Part shown: one piece after another, positions 21,926 to 33,577 of the stretch | Position numbering within the stretch: position 1 is the stretch's first letter | Layout: every line of letters starts with the position of its first letter | Source: Entamoeba invadens IP1 | Taxonomy: Eukaryota; Evosea; Mastigamoebida; Endamoebidae | Reading direction: 5' to 3' | Assembly: GCF_000330505.1 (NCBI RefSeq) | Contig: NW_004440199.1 | Coordinates: forward strand, 50,811 to 114,810 | DNA: 64,000 nt | The notes under the pieces: model-generated | Told to the model about the DNA's origin: nothing | The model's database searches: none | The model's input: the letters and a program-made list of their open reading frames with translations, nothing else | Made by a program: the position numbers and the translations under genes

Positions 21926-23286
21926 TCAGTCAAACAACAGGACATAGTCGCCACTCCTCGTCTGCACTGAAGTGTCGACTTGAAGGACTTTCTGGCCTTT
22001 CTGAGTGATGTTAGTGAAGTTCAAAGCACTTGCCGAGAAGTTAGTCTCGAAGGTTATCCAACCGAAAGGGACATCGCACTTTACTGCATTTCTTTCTTTG
22101 AAGAGGAGTTCTATAGCGAAGTGTTCGTTCACTAGGAATTGAGTGTGATGGGGTGATTGAATACGACAAACAAACACTTTTGAGTAGCATTTTTGCCAAG
22201 TAACACAAAGACTGTTCTTCCGATCACGGTGTAATTTTCTACGGTTTTAATCACATCGACGTCATCGGGACATGTGAAACAAAACGCGTGGACGTACGTC
22301 CCTCCTATTGCGTTGTATGAGACATTCATTATCAATTTGTTGTGTTCTGTCGCAATGGTTCCTGTTAACACAACTGGAAACGTTTTGACGTCGGTCTCAT
22401 ATGAGAACACGGGAACACACCCATGTGGGTTGTTCCATGTTAAAACCCCATTTTGGACTTCTCCTTCAAACAACGGATTGATATGAACCTTCTGAAGAGT
22501 CGTGTCGGTGATCAATTGAAGACTTTGAATGCCTTCTGTGTATAATTTCATGCGAAGAGATCCTCGAAGCTTCACATCTTTCACATCGCCATCGGGTCGA
22601 AATGTCACATTGATCTCCTCAAAGTGCTCGACATACAATTTGTCAACTTGAATGCGTTTGTGCTGTGCCGGCAACACGTTAAATCGGTCGACTTTCTCAT
22701 ATGCAATGAAATTTGCGGTCTCCATCGGTGGGGTCTTTGCGACAGGGTGGTCCATCGCATCATCCAAAAAGTCAAAATCGCTTCCTTTGCGACAAAAGTA
22801 ATTGTCTGTTATTTTATCGCAAGCCCTCCTCTGTTGAGTTCCACGTTCAAAGTCGACCATTTCGATCTCCGTCTCCAAAGTGCTAGGGAGGGGAGAAGTC
22901 CTCAAGACGTCAAATTGGTCGTATGAGTGTAACACGCCATTTCCAATCGATTCGTAAAGAATTGAGTCGATCAGTGTGACATTCGCCAAGACATTACTTT
23001 CGTTAATCGTGATGAATTGTTGTATAAAGTCGACTATCGTCGTGAGGATCAACACTGATGAATTCAGAGAGTCCTTTGTTGTGAGGACAAAATAACATCC
23101 ATTCCTCAATAGATGGTAACATAGACTCCTCTTGTAATGAAGCACATTCGTAGGTTTCGCATTGGACAACACTACTTCTGTTATAAAAATTTCTATCACT
23201 TCCTTCGTCTCGGACTTCATCGGTCCTACTTGCGTATAATAAAGACGGGAACCTTTACTGTTGTATATCGAAAATGTTGTTATCAT
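21926..23286 (-). CDS. coatomer delta subunit (delta-COP), two exons
   Basis: Delta-COP is part of the COPI coat that retrieves cargo from Golgi to ER. The N-terminal ~130 residues form a longin-type domain (MITTFSIYNSKGSRLYYTQ... with YFVLTTKDS), followed by a linker and a C-terminal mu-homology domain (VDKLYVEHFEEINVTFRPDG, EGEVQNGVLTWNNP), an arrangement shared with AP mu subunits. The strict NGVLTW-type motif and head-to-tail order favour delta-COP. The open frame stops at 22132, but an intron at 22132-22175 (gtttgtttg...tcctag, phase 1) joins ...GKNATQK to LNEHFAIELLFKE, and the real end YVLLFD is at 21926. CDS is complement(join(21926..22131,22176..23286)), 438 aa, a little shorter than the usual ~510. 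Confidence 0.75.
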
Positions 23287-23599
23287 GACTAACTTTTCTA
23301 GTTATTGTTCCTTCAAGTTTTCATTGGTAAAATATTTAACGAGTAATTCGTAATTAACGTGCTATTCAATTAACGACTTTTTTAAGTATAAATTTATAGT
23401 TTTTAACTATAAAAGAATAATAAAAAGATAACAGTAATTAGATGGCAATAGTAAAAAATAAACTCGTTAATTTACATGTTTATAACGGTAGCTTCAAATT
23501 CGCAAATTATATTCTTCCTTATTTTTTGCACCAAAAAAATGCAAGTGAAAATTCAATCCGATAAAATAATCAATCAAAATCTCGTGTATCTTTGGTCCA

Positions 23600-24268
23600 T
23601 TAGTACGGACAGTCTTTACTGATATGACCGGGCCACCCACATTTAAAACAGGGACGGTCTTGTTTTGAGAAGTTTTGATCGTTTTTATGTGGGCAATTAG
23701 CTGAGTCGTGGACTTCCCCACAGATGAAACATTTCTTATTAATGAATAACTTCTTTGTTTCGGATTCTTGAATTAAAATCTTATGTCCACGGAACTTCTT
23801 CATCCGATCTTTGTTGGCTAACATCCGGTTTTTGTCCGCCTCCGTTGCAAATTCTAAGAAGCCAAACCCTTTTGATTGGTGTGAAGCGTCTAAGGGAAGA
23901 CGACAAGACGTTGGGTTGTATTCTTTAAAAAATTCCAAGAAGGTGTCGTGTGTGATTTCTTTAGGTAAACGAGTGACAAAGACATTATATATATATTTGT
24001 ATGCGGGGTCTTCTTGAGTCGAGGTAGGGTTTTGTTTCTTTTGATTCTTTGTATCGTCCTCTTGTAATGACTTTTGAGTGGAAGTTGTTGGTTGTAGCTT
24101 TTCTTCTGTGGTAAGTTGTGTTGGTGTGTCGTTGGTTTCTTTAATTTCTTCACTACTTTCACTACTCTCAGTACTAGTAGTACTCTCAGCACTCTTCTCT
24201 TCTTTCGAATCGGTTGATTCACTCGATTCACTCGATGAAACTTCTTTCTCTTGATCTTCCGATGACAT
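23600..24268 (-). CDS. RRM protein with two CCHC zinc knuckles
   Basis: This 222-aa protein has a Ser/Glu/Thr-rich acidic N-terminus (about 1-90), one RRM (YNVFVTRLPKEITHDTFLEF ... SKGFGFLEFA, about 93-170) and two zinc knuckles, CFICGEVHDSANC near 180 and CFKCGWPGHISKDC at the C-terminus. The fold predicts single-stranded RNA binding, but the target is unknown. It belongs to the same architecture family as the three genes at 39631-42739, except that it has one RRM and two knuckles where those have two RRMs and one knuckle. No intron is needed. Confidence 0.8.
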   Translation of the reverse strand: MSSEDQEKEVSSSESSESTDSKEEKSAESTTSTESSESSEEIKETNDTPTQLTTEEKLQPTTSTQKSLQEDDTKNQKKQNPTSTQEDPAYKYIYNVFVTRLPKEITHDTFLEFFKEYNPTSCRLPLDASHQSKGFGFLEFATEADKNRMLANKDRMKKFRGHKILIQESETKKLFINKKCFICGEVHDSANCPHKNDQNFSKQDRPCFKCGWPGHISKDCPY

Positions 24269-24446
24269 ACTGAAATGGTTTCCAGTTAAAGTCTATAAAT
24301 AGAAACCCTTATGAATGAGAAATAAGACGTTTTCTTATTTAAAAGAATGCTATGAAACTATATATTAAATTATATGTCTACCACTCGACAATTGTTTAAC
24401 TTTGAAATTAAAATGTGAAATACTAACTCAATGTGTGACAAGTCAC

Positions 24447-26153
24447 TCACACTACAATATTCTCCTCCCCGTCTTCTAGTGCACTTCCAATCTTCTCTTC
24501 TTCTTTATGTTCGTCGACTTTGCTCTCATCTTTGCCACTTTCAATTTTCACTGCATATGGATTCTCTTCTTCCTCTTCACTTTTCTCTTCTTCTTTCTTG
24601 TCATTCTTTATCTCGCCATCTTCGCAGTCACTAACTATCTCCTCGTGATCCTGTTTAACTGTGTAATCAATGTCAAACACATTTGTAGTGGCATTAAGCC
24701 ATCCGCTCATCGTCTTCTCAAGAAGTGCCTTTTGTTTCGCAATCGCCACCTTCCCTATCGCAAATTTATTTGTTTCTTTCGTCAGCCTTTTGACCTTCGT
24801 CTCGTCAAATGTGACGACTCTGCTCTCGCAGTTCTTATAAATGTCCTCCTCCCCTATGATCGTCGCCAACTCAAACAGCGACTTATTCAAATATTGACTT
24901 TCGCTCGGAAAGTTCAATTCTACTTGCCCAGAAATACTCAGCTCCTTCCCCATCTTATATATGACACTCCGACAGTTAATCCCCTGCGCAAGTGTCGTCC
25001 CATCAAAACAGACGCAAATCGAACCTTCTTCGTTGTCGACAGAGATCTTCTTTATGATATTCAACCAACGCACCTCACTCTCTCCACTCGCGCTAATCTT
25101 TTTGTTTCGACTATTCACCACGTCCATGTCAATTTTAAAGATATGCGACGTTTTAGTCGACGATATCACTACAATAGAACTGTCAATTGACGTCTCAATA
25201 TGTGTGATCACCCCTTTTGTCGTACCACGATTTAACACAAATAAGTGGTCCTCCCCACCACTTGGATTGATCCGATAGACGTTGAAGAGGTACCCCTTGT
25301 CGTCGCACGTGATCAATAACTCGCCTTTGTGGTCAAACGCCATTGCGCGGATCCTCGACGTTGTCGCGCAGAAGTGGCAGATCCGTTGAATTGTTTTAGT
25401 CGCGGGCGCTGCGCGGAAGTCGCCGACGATGACAAATTCCTTTTTAGCTTCCTCCTCGTCCGGTTTCTCGCTTTTTGTCCCATACACCGCCTTCTGCAAA
25501 TTGTCAGTCAACCAGGAGACTCCCGTCGTGAGCTTTTCTGTAGCGATGGAGCCCAAACTCTGTGGTGGGACGTTGTAAGTGAGTGGTGCTTCGTAAGTTG
25601 GATATGCGATATAAGCGGAGCTGACCGCCAAAGGGCGAGAGTTGATGAGATAAAGAGTAGATTGGAAGGAGGCGAGATATGTTGGAGGAAGTGTGTTGAT
25701 GTTATACATATGAAGAGCACCTTCGGGAGTCAAAGCGAATAAATATGAATTGTTGAGAACAAATTGCGAGTACGGATTAGTAAAGAAAGAACTTGCGACA
25801 GGCCCGGTAGTGTCGAAGGTCACCGATACTAATTGATTGTTACGAGTAACAAAGAATAGAATGGGAGGCGGATGTTTGGAAAAGGCCGCGTACATCGGAA
25901 TGGCATTGTCTTCAACAGGATATGTAAAGAGCTCCGTAAAGCTTTCTAAGTTCTCACAATCCCAAACACGAATGCCATGATACTCACATATGATACAACA
26001 CCGACGAAGCTCCCCATCTTCTTTGGGATAATAATCAAAGGAAATGGATTGGACGGAGATCGTTGGAGAAGTACCTTTTATTGTGGTACTTAACTTCGGA
26101 GGTTGACGGTCGTCATAACATTTGATGAATGGCGCAATCTGTGGATGTGACAT
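24447..26153 (-). CDS. BCAS3-like WD40 beta-propeller protein
   Basis: The 568-aa protein resembles BCAS3 and plant Atg18f/g/h. An early propeller has CIICEYHGIRVWDCENLESF, and a conserved block RIRAMAFDHKGELLITCDDKGYLFNVYRI (about residues 275-305) corresponds to the BCAS3 statement of PROPPIN-like blades. The FRRG phosphoinositide motif of true PROPPINs is not seen. BCAS3 proteins associate with the phagophore in autophagy elsewhere; that role is only an inference here. The C-terminal 80 residues are a Glu/Lys-rich, probably unstructured tail. The gene is intronless and lies tail-to-head upstream of the RRM gene on the same strand. Confidence 0.65.
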   Translation of the reverse strand: MSHPQIAPFIKCYDDRQPPKLSTTIKGTSPTISVQSISFDYYPKEDGELRRCCIICEYHGIRVWDCENLESFTELFTYPVEDNAIPMYAAFSKHPPPILFFVTRNNQLVSVTFDTTGPVASSFFTNPYSQFVLNNSYLFALTPEGALHMYNINTLPPTYLASFQSTLYLINSRPLAVSSAYIAYPTYEAPLTYNVPPQSLGSIATEKLTTGVSWLTDNLQKAVYGTKSEKPDEEEAKKEFVIVGDFRAAPATKTIQRICHFCATTSRIRAMAFDHKGELLITCDDKGYLFNVYRINPSGGEDHLFVLNRGTTKGVITHIETSIDSSIVVISSTKTSHIFKIDMDVVNSRNKKISASGESEVRWLNIIKKISVDNEEGSICVCFDGTTLAQGINCRSVIYKMGKELSISGQVELNFPSESQYLNKSLFELATIIGEEDIYKNCESRVVTFDETKVKRLTKETNKFAIGKVAIAKQKALLEKTMSGWLNATTNVFDIDYTVKQDHEEIVSDCEDGEIKNDKKEEEKSEEEEENPYAVKIESGKDESKVDEHKEEEKIGSALEDGEENIVV

Positions 26154-27228
26154 GAATTCTCTTTTTTGAGTTGTAAAAAGGAGATATTATTAGAATAAAG
26201 TCATTAAACTTATGAGCAATTTTGGTGATCGTTTCAGGCGGAATATAACTGTTTAATCACTTTATAAAACAAAAAAATTAATGCAATAGAATATTGATAA
26301 TTTATTAATCGTTTGAAAATAGTATTTTTTTTACTTTTTATATTATAATATATATACTATAATTTATTAATAGTTTAATATATAAAAAAATAAATAATGA
26401 TTGGTCTGTGTATTTTTTAAAAAAATAACATTTATCGTTCATTTATCCAATTAAATTAAGTCGATTAACAAAATGATCAACGTGACTGAAGCTTGGCATA
26501 CAAATGTTTAAATGTGTATAATTTATAATATTTTAATAATAAAATTTAAATTTAACACGTTCAAAACAGAAACGTAATAATAATAAGTTTTTATTTTTTT
26601 CTTTTACCTAAACCCTTTTTTTGCCTTCATACACAAAACAAATTTTTGAAATTTTTTATTTATTTTTTTATCAACTTAAATTTGAATTGTATATTTTATA
26701 GTCACACTTAAAGTGAATGAGTTTGTTTGTGTAAAACAAGAGCAAAGCTTAAAAAAGAAAGATGGGGTCTAATGATGGTTTGATATATTTGGTTGTTTTT
26801 ATATAAAGAGAATATTGTCATTTGATTATAACGATATTGGTGTTTATATTGTCGTTATATTTGTTAATGCGACTATTTGACGTTGTTTGTTATTAAATGG
26901 ATTGACGATGTAGCGTTTTTATATTAAATGTTGAAACACAATAAAGCGATATGAGATTTCATCCAAAAGATTATTTTTGATCAATCTTAGGTAATTGAGT
27001 TCTCATTTGTTAATTATTTTAAGTAAAATAAAACTGACTATTGGCTGGTGTTGGTTAGAAAGGGGTTTTTGAATAAAAAATAATAAAAAATGATTTGGAC
27101 AATTTCCTTTTTACTTATTTTTCTTCTTAAAAAAAAGTTTTGGGTTGTGAAAGTGTTAACTGAAAAAAAATTTGATTACAGAAAATAATCAAAGTTATGA
27201 TATTGACAATTAGATTGAAAAACAATTA
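26154..27228. other. AT-rich intergenic DNA
   Basis: The 1.1-kb segment lies between the BCAS3-like start and the left end of transposon 2. No gene or repeat structure could be supported. Confidence 0.5.
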
Positions 27229-28024
27229 GAGTAAGTTGTAAAACGTTGTCCCAGTCGCCAACGTTGTCCCGCTTAGAATATTCTCTTTTGTGTGGAATCA
27301 TTCTACGATATATTCAATAACCGTCATTGTAAAAACAACAAAAATGTTTTTAATTTTGTTTTTATTTTAAATTATTTTTTTTTCGAAACATTACAAAAAC
27401 TTAGAAAATAATCATTAACTTATTTAGTTCTCTTTTCCTTCTTTTCAGAAGAGCAATCCAAAAACCCCTTTAAAATGACGCACATAAGAAATGGGTCAGT
27501 CAAGTGTGTGTAGTCACTTCAAACACTTTTAGTAGAATTAACATGCATGTCATAATAAGTTAGACGAACTGAATGTTAGTTAAACTGAATGTTTCAAACA
27601 CACAAAATGAAAAAATAAACATTTGGATGTTAATGTGCATAAAACAAACCTCTAGCACCATAGTTGCAACGAATATTGAAGAAATGTATATACCTGAAGA
27701 GCGCAATTCCTATAACGTAAGTCAATGGTTGATTCGATATTAAACAGACCTTGTATTTTTTATCTGAAGAATCAGTTAAACCCTTAGAGTTTTTTTTAGG
27801 TTAATTATAAGTATAGTTTTAAAGTTATAATAATATAGATTATATTATGTGTAATTATTTAACTATAAAACTATACTACCATATACAATAATTAACATAT
27901 AAAATAAATTAACACATTTTAACTAACGAAAAACTACTTTGAATAATCATCATAAAATTATAAAAAAAGAGTTTTTAATTATCTTTTACTCGTTGATTTT
28001 TCAAACTAAAGAGCAAACAAAATA

Positions 28025-29906
28025 TCACTCGTAAACAATTGTTTTGTTGAACTGGAGCAATTTAACTCTTTTCCTTTTAAACAAAATCATTCCACACTTG
28101 GTTTCTAATTGCGAGTTGGCACAATCTCTTGCGTTTTTTCTTAAAGTTTTGTATATTTCCTTTTTGACATTGTCGATATTATCGCCTTCTTCATTTGACA
28201 TCTCATTCATACATCTGTCAATTTCTTGCTGCTCGAAAAAGCAATTCAGCTTCGTGCATGAAGATGGCACCACTTCACATACTGTACTCAAGTTTTGAAG
28301 TAGTCTCGGTACTAACCCGCATGCAATAAAGGAAGACACCACATTCTTTGATGTGGTCACTCTTTCCCACGAGTTGACAATCGACATAATTTGTACAGAT
28401 ATATAGGAAAGGTGACCGTATGTGTCATTCATCAACGATTTATCAGTTGTACATGCCCGTTTCTGATTTCCAAATATCCCCACATCACACATTTGCAACA
28501 AATGAGATGAGTGTGGGGGGAGTAGTATTATTTTGACGTTATTCTCTGTCAACATTTCTACAGCGCCTACTCCAAGATGAGAACCGTAACCATCCATTAC
28601 AAGAATTGACATACCGCTATAACCATGTTTTCTTCTTTTTTCAAGCAATTCGGGAATAAAAACACTTCGGATCCACTCTTCAAATAATTGATTTGTCATG
28701 AACGCTTTTTTGTGTACTTCAGGCACGCTTTATTGTTTGTCAAACCCAATTCTAAAAGCTCCTTCTCAACACTTTCTGTTGGTATAATGAAAAAAGGTTT
28801 CAGTGCTGTGCCATCCATACAAATTGCTGCCATCAATGTTGTTCGACTTCCTGCGCGTCTAATGGGTACATTGACAACACCAGATCTTGGTCTATTTAAA
28901 AGAATGACCGTTCTTGTCATTTTATCTACCCACCTTTGGAATCCTGATTCATCACAATTGAATATGAAACTTACTGGAATGCCATTGGCGTACTTGGAGA
29001 GAAACTCAAAATACGCAACAATCTCTGTTGTTTGTACCTCCACTCTTTCCTCTTCCATCGGCTCCGCTTTTATGGTGGATAATTTGGCCATTTTGTTCAC
29101 GGAAGTGTACAACATTTTGAGGTCAATATCCTCTCTCCCCAAAGTTGTTAGTACAAAAGAAAGCAACTCTGGATATCCAGCTGGATCTTTAGCGTCTTCC
29201 CGTAGTTCAATGAAGTTGATAATTTTTCTTTTCTCTTCCTCGGAAAAAACTCGACTTCTTCCTGAACTTCCAGGAGCTTTTATTACAAGACNNNNNNNNN
29301 NNNNNNNNNNNNNNNNNNNNNNNNNNNNNNNNNNNNNNNNNNNNNNNNNNNNNNNNNNNNNNNNNNNNNNNNNNNNNNNNNNNNNNNNNNNTGTTCGTTG
29401 TATTATTTAATGGTGTTGTAATGGTTTGGTCTGGTATCGGAAGGTTATCGTCAATCAAAAACTCCCATTAACTGATCATAACCAGTCTTTTTGTCATGAC
29501 GACACTGCTTTAAATATAACAAACACGTTTTTATCAGCGTATTGACCGAGTTCAACTGCCCAGTCAATGACATTATCATATTTGCAGAGTCAATGATCTT
29601 CAAAGCGGTTTCTATTCTCTCTTCGAATAAAATAAGAGAACTGTCTAAATTCGTGTATAGATAATTTGAAAGGTTGTTATAGTCATAATAACTCTGTTTA
29701 ATGTTGCTCATCAAAGTATTTTCTAATTCTTTCAATCTCGAAAGTGATTGATCAAGCTTCACAACAGAGACTTCTTTGCATTGTTCTACGATGGACTTGA
29801 TTTTTAAAAAATCAACACCATCAAAATTGATGTTTATTGCTCTTGAAAAAACATGCACTGGAAGTGAACTATGATTTTGAGTTGTCGTTGATGTCGAGTT
29901 CGACAT
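28025..29906 (-). pseudogene. pogo-like transposase, frameshifted and gapped
   Basis: The protein is homologous along its length to the transposase at 7656-9845. The N-terminal part (29906-29451) begins MSNSTSTTTQNHS. Near 29460 an extra G in a GGG run moves homology to the next frame (LIDDNLPIPDQ). After the gap the frame resumes with RLVIKAPGSSGR-type sequence and runs through NCDESGFQRW. Near 28710 one A is missing from an A run, so YTKKRS stops where the intact relative reads YSKKAFM. The last part (28726-28025) has the second and third catalytic Asp, VMDGYGSH and LLQMCDVGIFGNQK. The element is not functional as assembled, although both lesions are single-base changes in homopolymers. Confidence 0.85.
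29292..29391. other. assembly gap (100 N)
   Basis: This is a placeholder gap inside the transposon 2 transposase gene. Comparison with transposon 1 suggests that roughly 150-200 codons of coding sequence are missing here, so the true gap is larger than 100 bases. Confidence 0.97.
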
Positions 29907-30206
29907 AATATTGTTTGTTTTTTAATTTCTAGTTTTACAATTGTTCAAAAAAATCTCAGAAAAAAAAATAAAATGTTTAAAGTTTTTATTTAAATGGTGT
30001 TTTTGATTTTTGCTTTTTGGATAAAATTATTTTAATTTGTAATGATATATGTCTTAAAATCGGGATCATTTAAACATATTATTAATAATGGTAAACAAAA
30101 ATTAATTTTGTTTAATCGACAAAAATGCATAGAATGTTCTAATTTTTATTCAAATAAGACTAAAAGAACGACGTTGGCGACTGGGACAACGTTTTACAAC
30201 TTACTC

Positions 30207-31202
30207 TATAAATGTTTAATTGAATAATTCATGTAAATTTAATACATTAAAAAATGAAAGTGAAGATTTTAAAAACAAAATGATTAGTTTTATGTTGTCA
30301 AATTTTTTTGAATACAAAATATTTTTTTAATTTGATAATTAATTAGTTTATATATGTATTATGATATAAATAGTTAATAAAGTTTAGTTAAAAACAAGTA
30401 TTATGTTATTAGTATTTTTTGTTATTTATATAATATTTATTATCATCAAACCAGTTTCTTAGGTTTTTATTTAACAAATGTAAATAATAAGATTAATAGA
30501 TTAACAATAGTATCTAATAAAGTGAGGGTTTAGTGTGGTGTATTTAAACCAATAATGATCGGTTAATACCAAAGCATGGTTCCACAGGGTTTTACTTCTA
30601 TTAATTCCCTTCTAAGACCGTGCGACAATGTATTTGGGAATGGACCTGGCTTGTGATCTTTATTGCTTGTGGTATATTGGGGCAACTTAATATGCTATCC
30701 ATTCTCAAATGTATATTTTATTAATTGTAATAATTATAGTAAACTCTTTAATAATGAGAGTAAAAAACAATTTTTTATTTATTAATAATTTATTAATATA
30801 ATACTAAAAGAGTTGAATTTAATAATCATTAATATAATCTTAGTTAATTAATTTTATGAATATTAATTTGCTTTAATAAAATCGTTAATAATTTGAAATA
30901 CTTTGTAAACCATCAATCAGACAACATTATTTTTTTCAACGATTAGATAAAAAAATTGTTGCAAAATGATTTTTAAATCATTTTGAAACACACTAAAATC
31001 ATTATTTTTTGATTTTTACTTAAATTCTAGTTAGCAAAAACAAATATTTATAAGAAATCAAAATTAAAAAGGAGAAATGATACTAAATAAATTTCCCTAT
31101 TGTTTAAAATAAATCAAAGAGACAAATGGCAACAAATCGGGTTTAAGATAAAAAATCCTAATAATGCTACTTAATCTTCCTAATTAATTAATTGGTTATT
31201 AG
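30207..31202. other. spacer between two transposons, containing a GC-richer island
   Basis: The DNA is AT-rich except for 30537-30710, described separately. No protein-coding gene is supported. Confidence 0.5.
30537..30710. other. GC-richer island, possible structured RNA (unidentified)
   Basis: This segment stands out from its AT-rich surroundings. It has small complementary arms (ggttta at the start with taaacc 12 bases later) and several G+C blocks (ccacaggg, agaccgtgcgac, gggaatggacctgg, attggggc). No frame is open over the whole segment; the longest readable stretches are 26-36 codons. It does not match any snRNA, SRP, RNase P, tRNA or rRNA signature that I know. Its strand is unknown. 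Confidence 0.35.
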
Positions 31203-33355
31203 TTTATGAGAAATGACACAAATCCCGATAAAATATGTCAGACAATAGTAACTGACCTAATTTCTTATGGACTGATGTCAGTGCATATGGTGTTTTGTCA
31301 GTGAATATAAATAAAAACTATATTATTGGTTTGTATAAACAATAATTAAACTATTGACCCAAGATTCAAAAATTACTTTTATAGTACTTTTAATTCAAAA
31401 TAACCATTATATTTTCCAACTTAATAACGCTTTTTATTGTTCAAAAATACAAAACAAAAAACATATGAGACCAACACGACCACTCCGACTACCAAATCCA
31501 ACAGCTCCTAGACCAGCTAATGTTCCAAGGAGCACAACAATACGTATACAAAATGTTCAGCAGTCGCCTCTTACTACATTACAAACAACAGTTTTGACAC
31601 ACAACACTGGAACCACAATTACAAGTAATCAAATGGATGTTAGAAACACCCAATTGACCAATACCGAAACTTCCAGAGTATCTTTAGGTACAACAAGAGG
31701 GACACAATTGACCAATACCAAAAGAAGAAGAAACTCTGAAACTTATCGGGAAATAAGAGCTGGATATTTCAGAAGAGCTGATCAAACACTTGTATTGGAA
31801 GACAAAGAAAGTTTTATAAGAAGGATAACAAACAATCCAACTATATTAGACACGGTATTTACAAATTCTTTCATAATACCACAACCTCAAGTAATTATTG
31901 ATATTGTTGTTCTCAATTCATCAACAATAAAAAATATGACTGAATTTTCAATCCCAGATTTCGAAGAAATACATTCTATTTTGTGTTCGGAAATTACATT
32001 TTTTTCTTTTAAAGATAGAAGAGGAGTGAAAGTGGCAACATGGTCAGAGAAAAGAAACAGCTCAGCAGTATTGGCTCATAACAAACGTTGTAAATTAAAA
32101 ACTGCTGAAATTTTACTAATTATGTTGACATTGTTCCACAAAAACGAAAGTTATTTCAACATTTATTTGTTGTTAAAAATGCAAATTAAATACGCAGACG
32201 CTCTATTTTCTGTTAGCAGTGAAATCAACAAAACTGCATTGGATAGAGTCAATAAAAGTATTGGAAATGCAATTGATAAAGGTCTAAATTTATTTGTAAA
32301 TAACTGCAAGCGTAATTATATCAATTCTTTGCAAAATTGTTCAGAAGTATTACGTCCTTTTTCTGTTGGTAAAGAGAAAAAATTTGTGGATATAATACCA
32401 GCACTCGACAAGTGCTATTTTGCGGTTGATGGCAGGGAGCAGTCGATACTAAATAAATTCAAAATTGTTGATGGCAAAGAAGTGTGGAATGGTGTTTTCT
32501 ATAGCCAAAAAAAGAACCACTGTGGTTTAAAAACAAAGATATATTGCACCTACCTGGGCATTGTAACCCATTTGATAACATCAATTCCCGCATCTTATCA
32601 CGATGCAGTTGTTTTTCGAGAAAATTTTGATGAATCATTAGAGATAAAAAAACACATTTATTTTAGGTGACAGTGGTTATCGAGGTCATCCCAATGTCAT
32701 ATCAATGTGGAAATATGATGAAAATGAAGATGAAATACACCACAACGTGGTAAAGTTACACGACACGGTGGTTTCTTCACTAAGACTAATAATAGAAAAC
32801 GTGTTCGGCAGGCTTGTAACCATTTTCAGAATTATGCGAGATACATATGGTTTATCAATTGAAAAATATGAACCAATTACCATTTTGTGTCATGGAATTC
32901 TAAATTATCATGTGTTGGCATATCCACTCAGAGATGTTCATTTTTATTTAATAAATGAAAAGTACCATTTGCCAGGAGTTATTCAAACGTTGCCTATGAA
33001 AGCACAAGAAGCAGTTCGTAAAATAATGGCTATGATAAGAAATGATGGATGGGATTTGCAAGACGTAATTGATTCTTTTGATTAATCGAAAATGGTATTT
33101 TGGTTTTGTATTTTTGGGCAATAAAAAGCGTTATTAAGTTGGAAAATATAATGGTTATTTTGAATTAAAAGTACTATAAAAGTAATTTTTGAATCTTGGG
33201 TCAATAGTTTAATTATTGTTTATACAAACCAATAATATAGTTTTTATTTATATTCACTGACAAAACACCATATGCACTGACATCAGTCCATAAGAAATTA
33301 GGTCAGTTACTATTGTCTGACATATTTTATCGGGATTTGTGTCATTTCTCATAAA
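31203..33355 (+). mobile_element. DNA transposon with ~240-bp near-perfect TIRs, PF13359-like transposase
   Basis: The left arm starts tttatgagaaatgacacaaa at 31203 and the complement of the right arm, starting at 33355, is identical for more than 235 bases, up to the cgctttttattg near 31440 and 33119. Only a gtt/gcc difference appears just inside. Such identity of the two arms implies a recent or gene-converted copy. The target duplication is not clean; a TA could be read if one terminal base differs. Size is 2153 bp. Confidence 0.9.
31465..33085 (+). pseudogene. PF13359 (DDE_Tnp_4)-like transposase, one frameshift
   Basis: The protein starts at the first Met after the left inverted repeat (MRPTRPLRLPNP) and runs in frame to 32670. 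It contains YFAVDGREQSI (first Asp), FYSQKKNHCGLKTKI and IPASYHDAVVF, the order expected for IS5/PIF-Harbinger-like enzymes. The second Asp (GDSGYRG) and the Glu (IENVFGRL) lie in the next frame, ending at 33085. One missing A in the aaaaaaa run near 32646-32652 explains the shift; no intron motif is present. Together the parts would give about 540 residues. The N-terminal 120 residues are basic and Thr/Pro-rich with no family assignment. As assembled the catalytic domain is split, so I call it a pseudogene. Confidence 0.75.
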
Positions 33356-33577
33356 TTAATTAAGACTGTATAATTAAGTTTTTATAATTTATTAATATTT
33401 TTTAATACAATACATTTTTGGTGTTGAAAAATCAATAATACTACTTTTATTTAAAATGAACTATAAATTATAGTAAAAAGAAGGCAAAATTTCAAAATAT
33501 GCATTTTGTTCTGATGATACGCATTAATAAAATAAATAATATTTAAAACTACAACTTGAAAGTTATGGTAGTATACA

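Larger units (their letters stand above)
27229..30206 (-). mobile_element. pogo/mariner-like transposon 2 with 36-bp perfect TIRs
   Basis: Both ends are visible. The left end from 27229 reads gagtaagttgtaaaacgttg and the complement of the right end to 30206 is identical for 36 bases; TA flanks both sides (27227-27228 and 30207-30208). Within the left terminus the unit acgttgtccc occurs twice, 18 bp apart, probably as transposase binding sites. Size is 2978 bp as assembled, but this includes a 100-N gap of unknown true length. Confidence 0.92.

Noticed and set aside
24507..25190. 227-codon plus-strand frame
   Set aside because: Exact antisense of the BCAS3-like gene, which has far better composition and homology.
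30537..30710. U5 snRNA, because of gggttttactt
   Set aside because: The flanking bases do not form the stem that presents the U5 loop, and the Sm site and stem order are missing.
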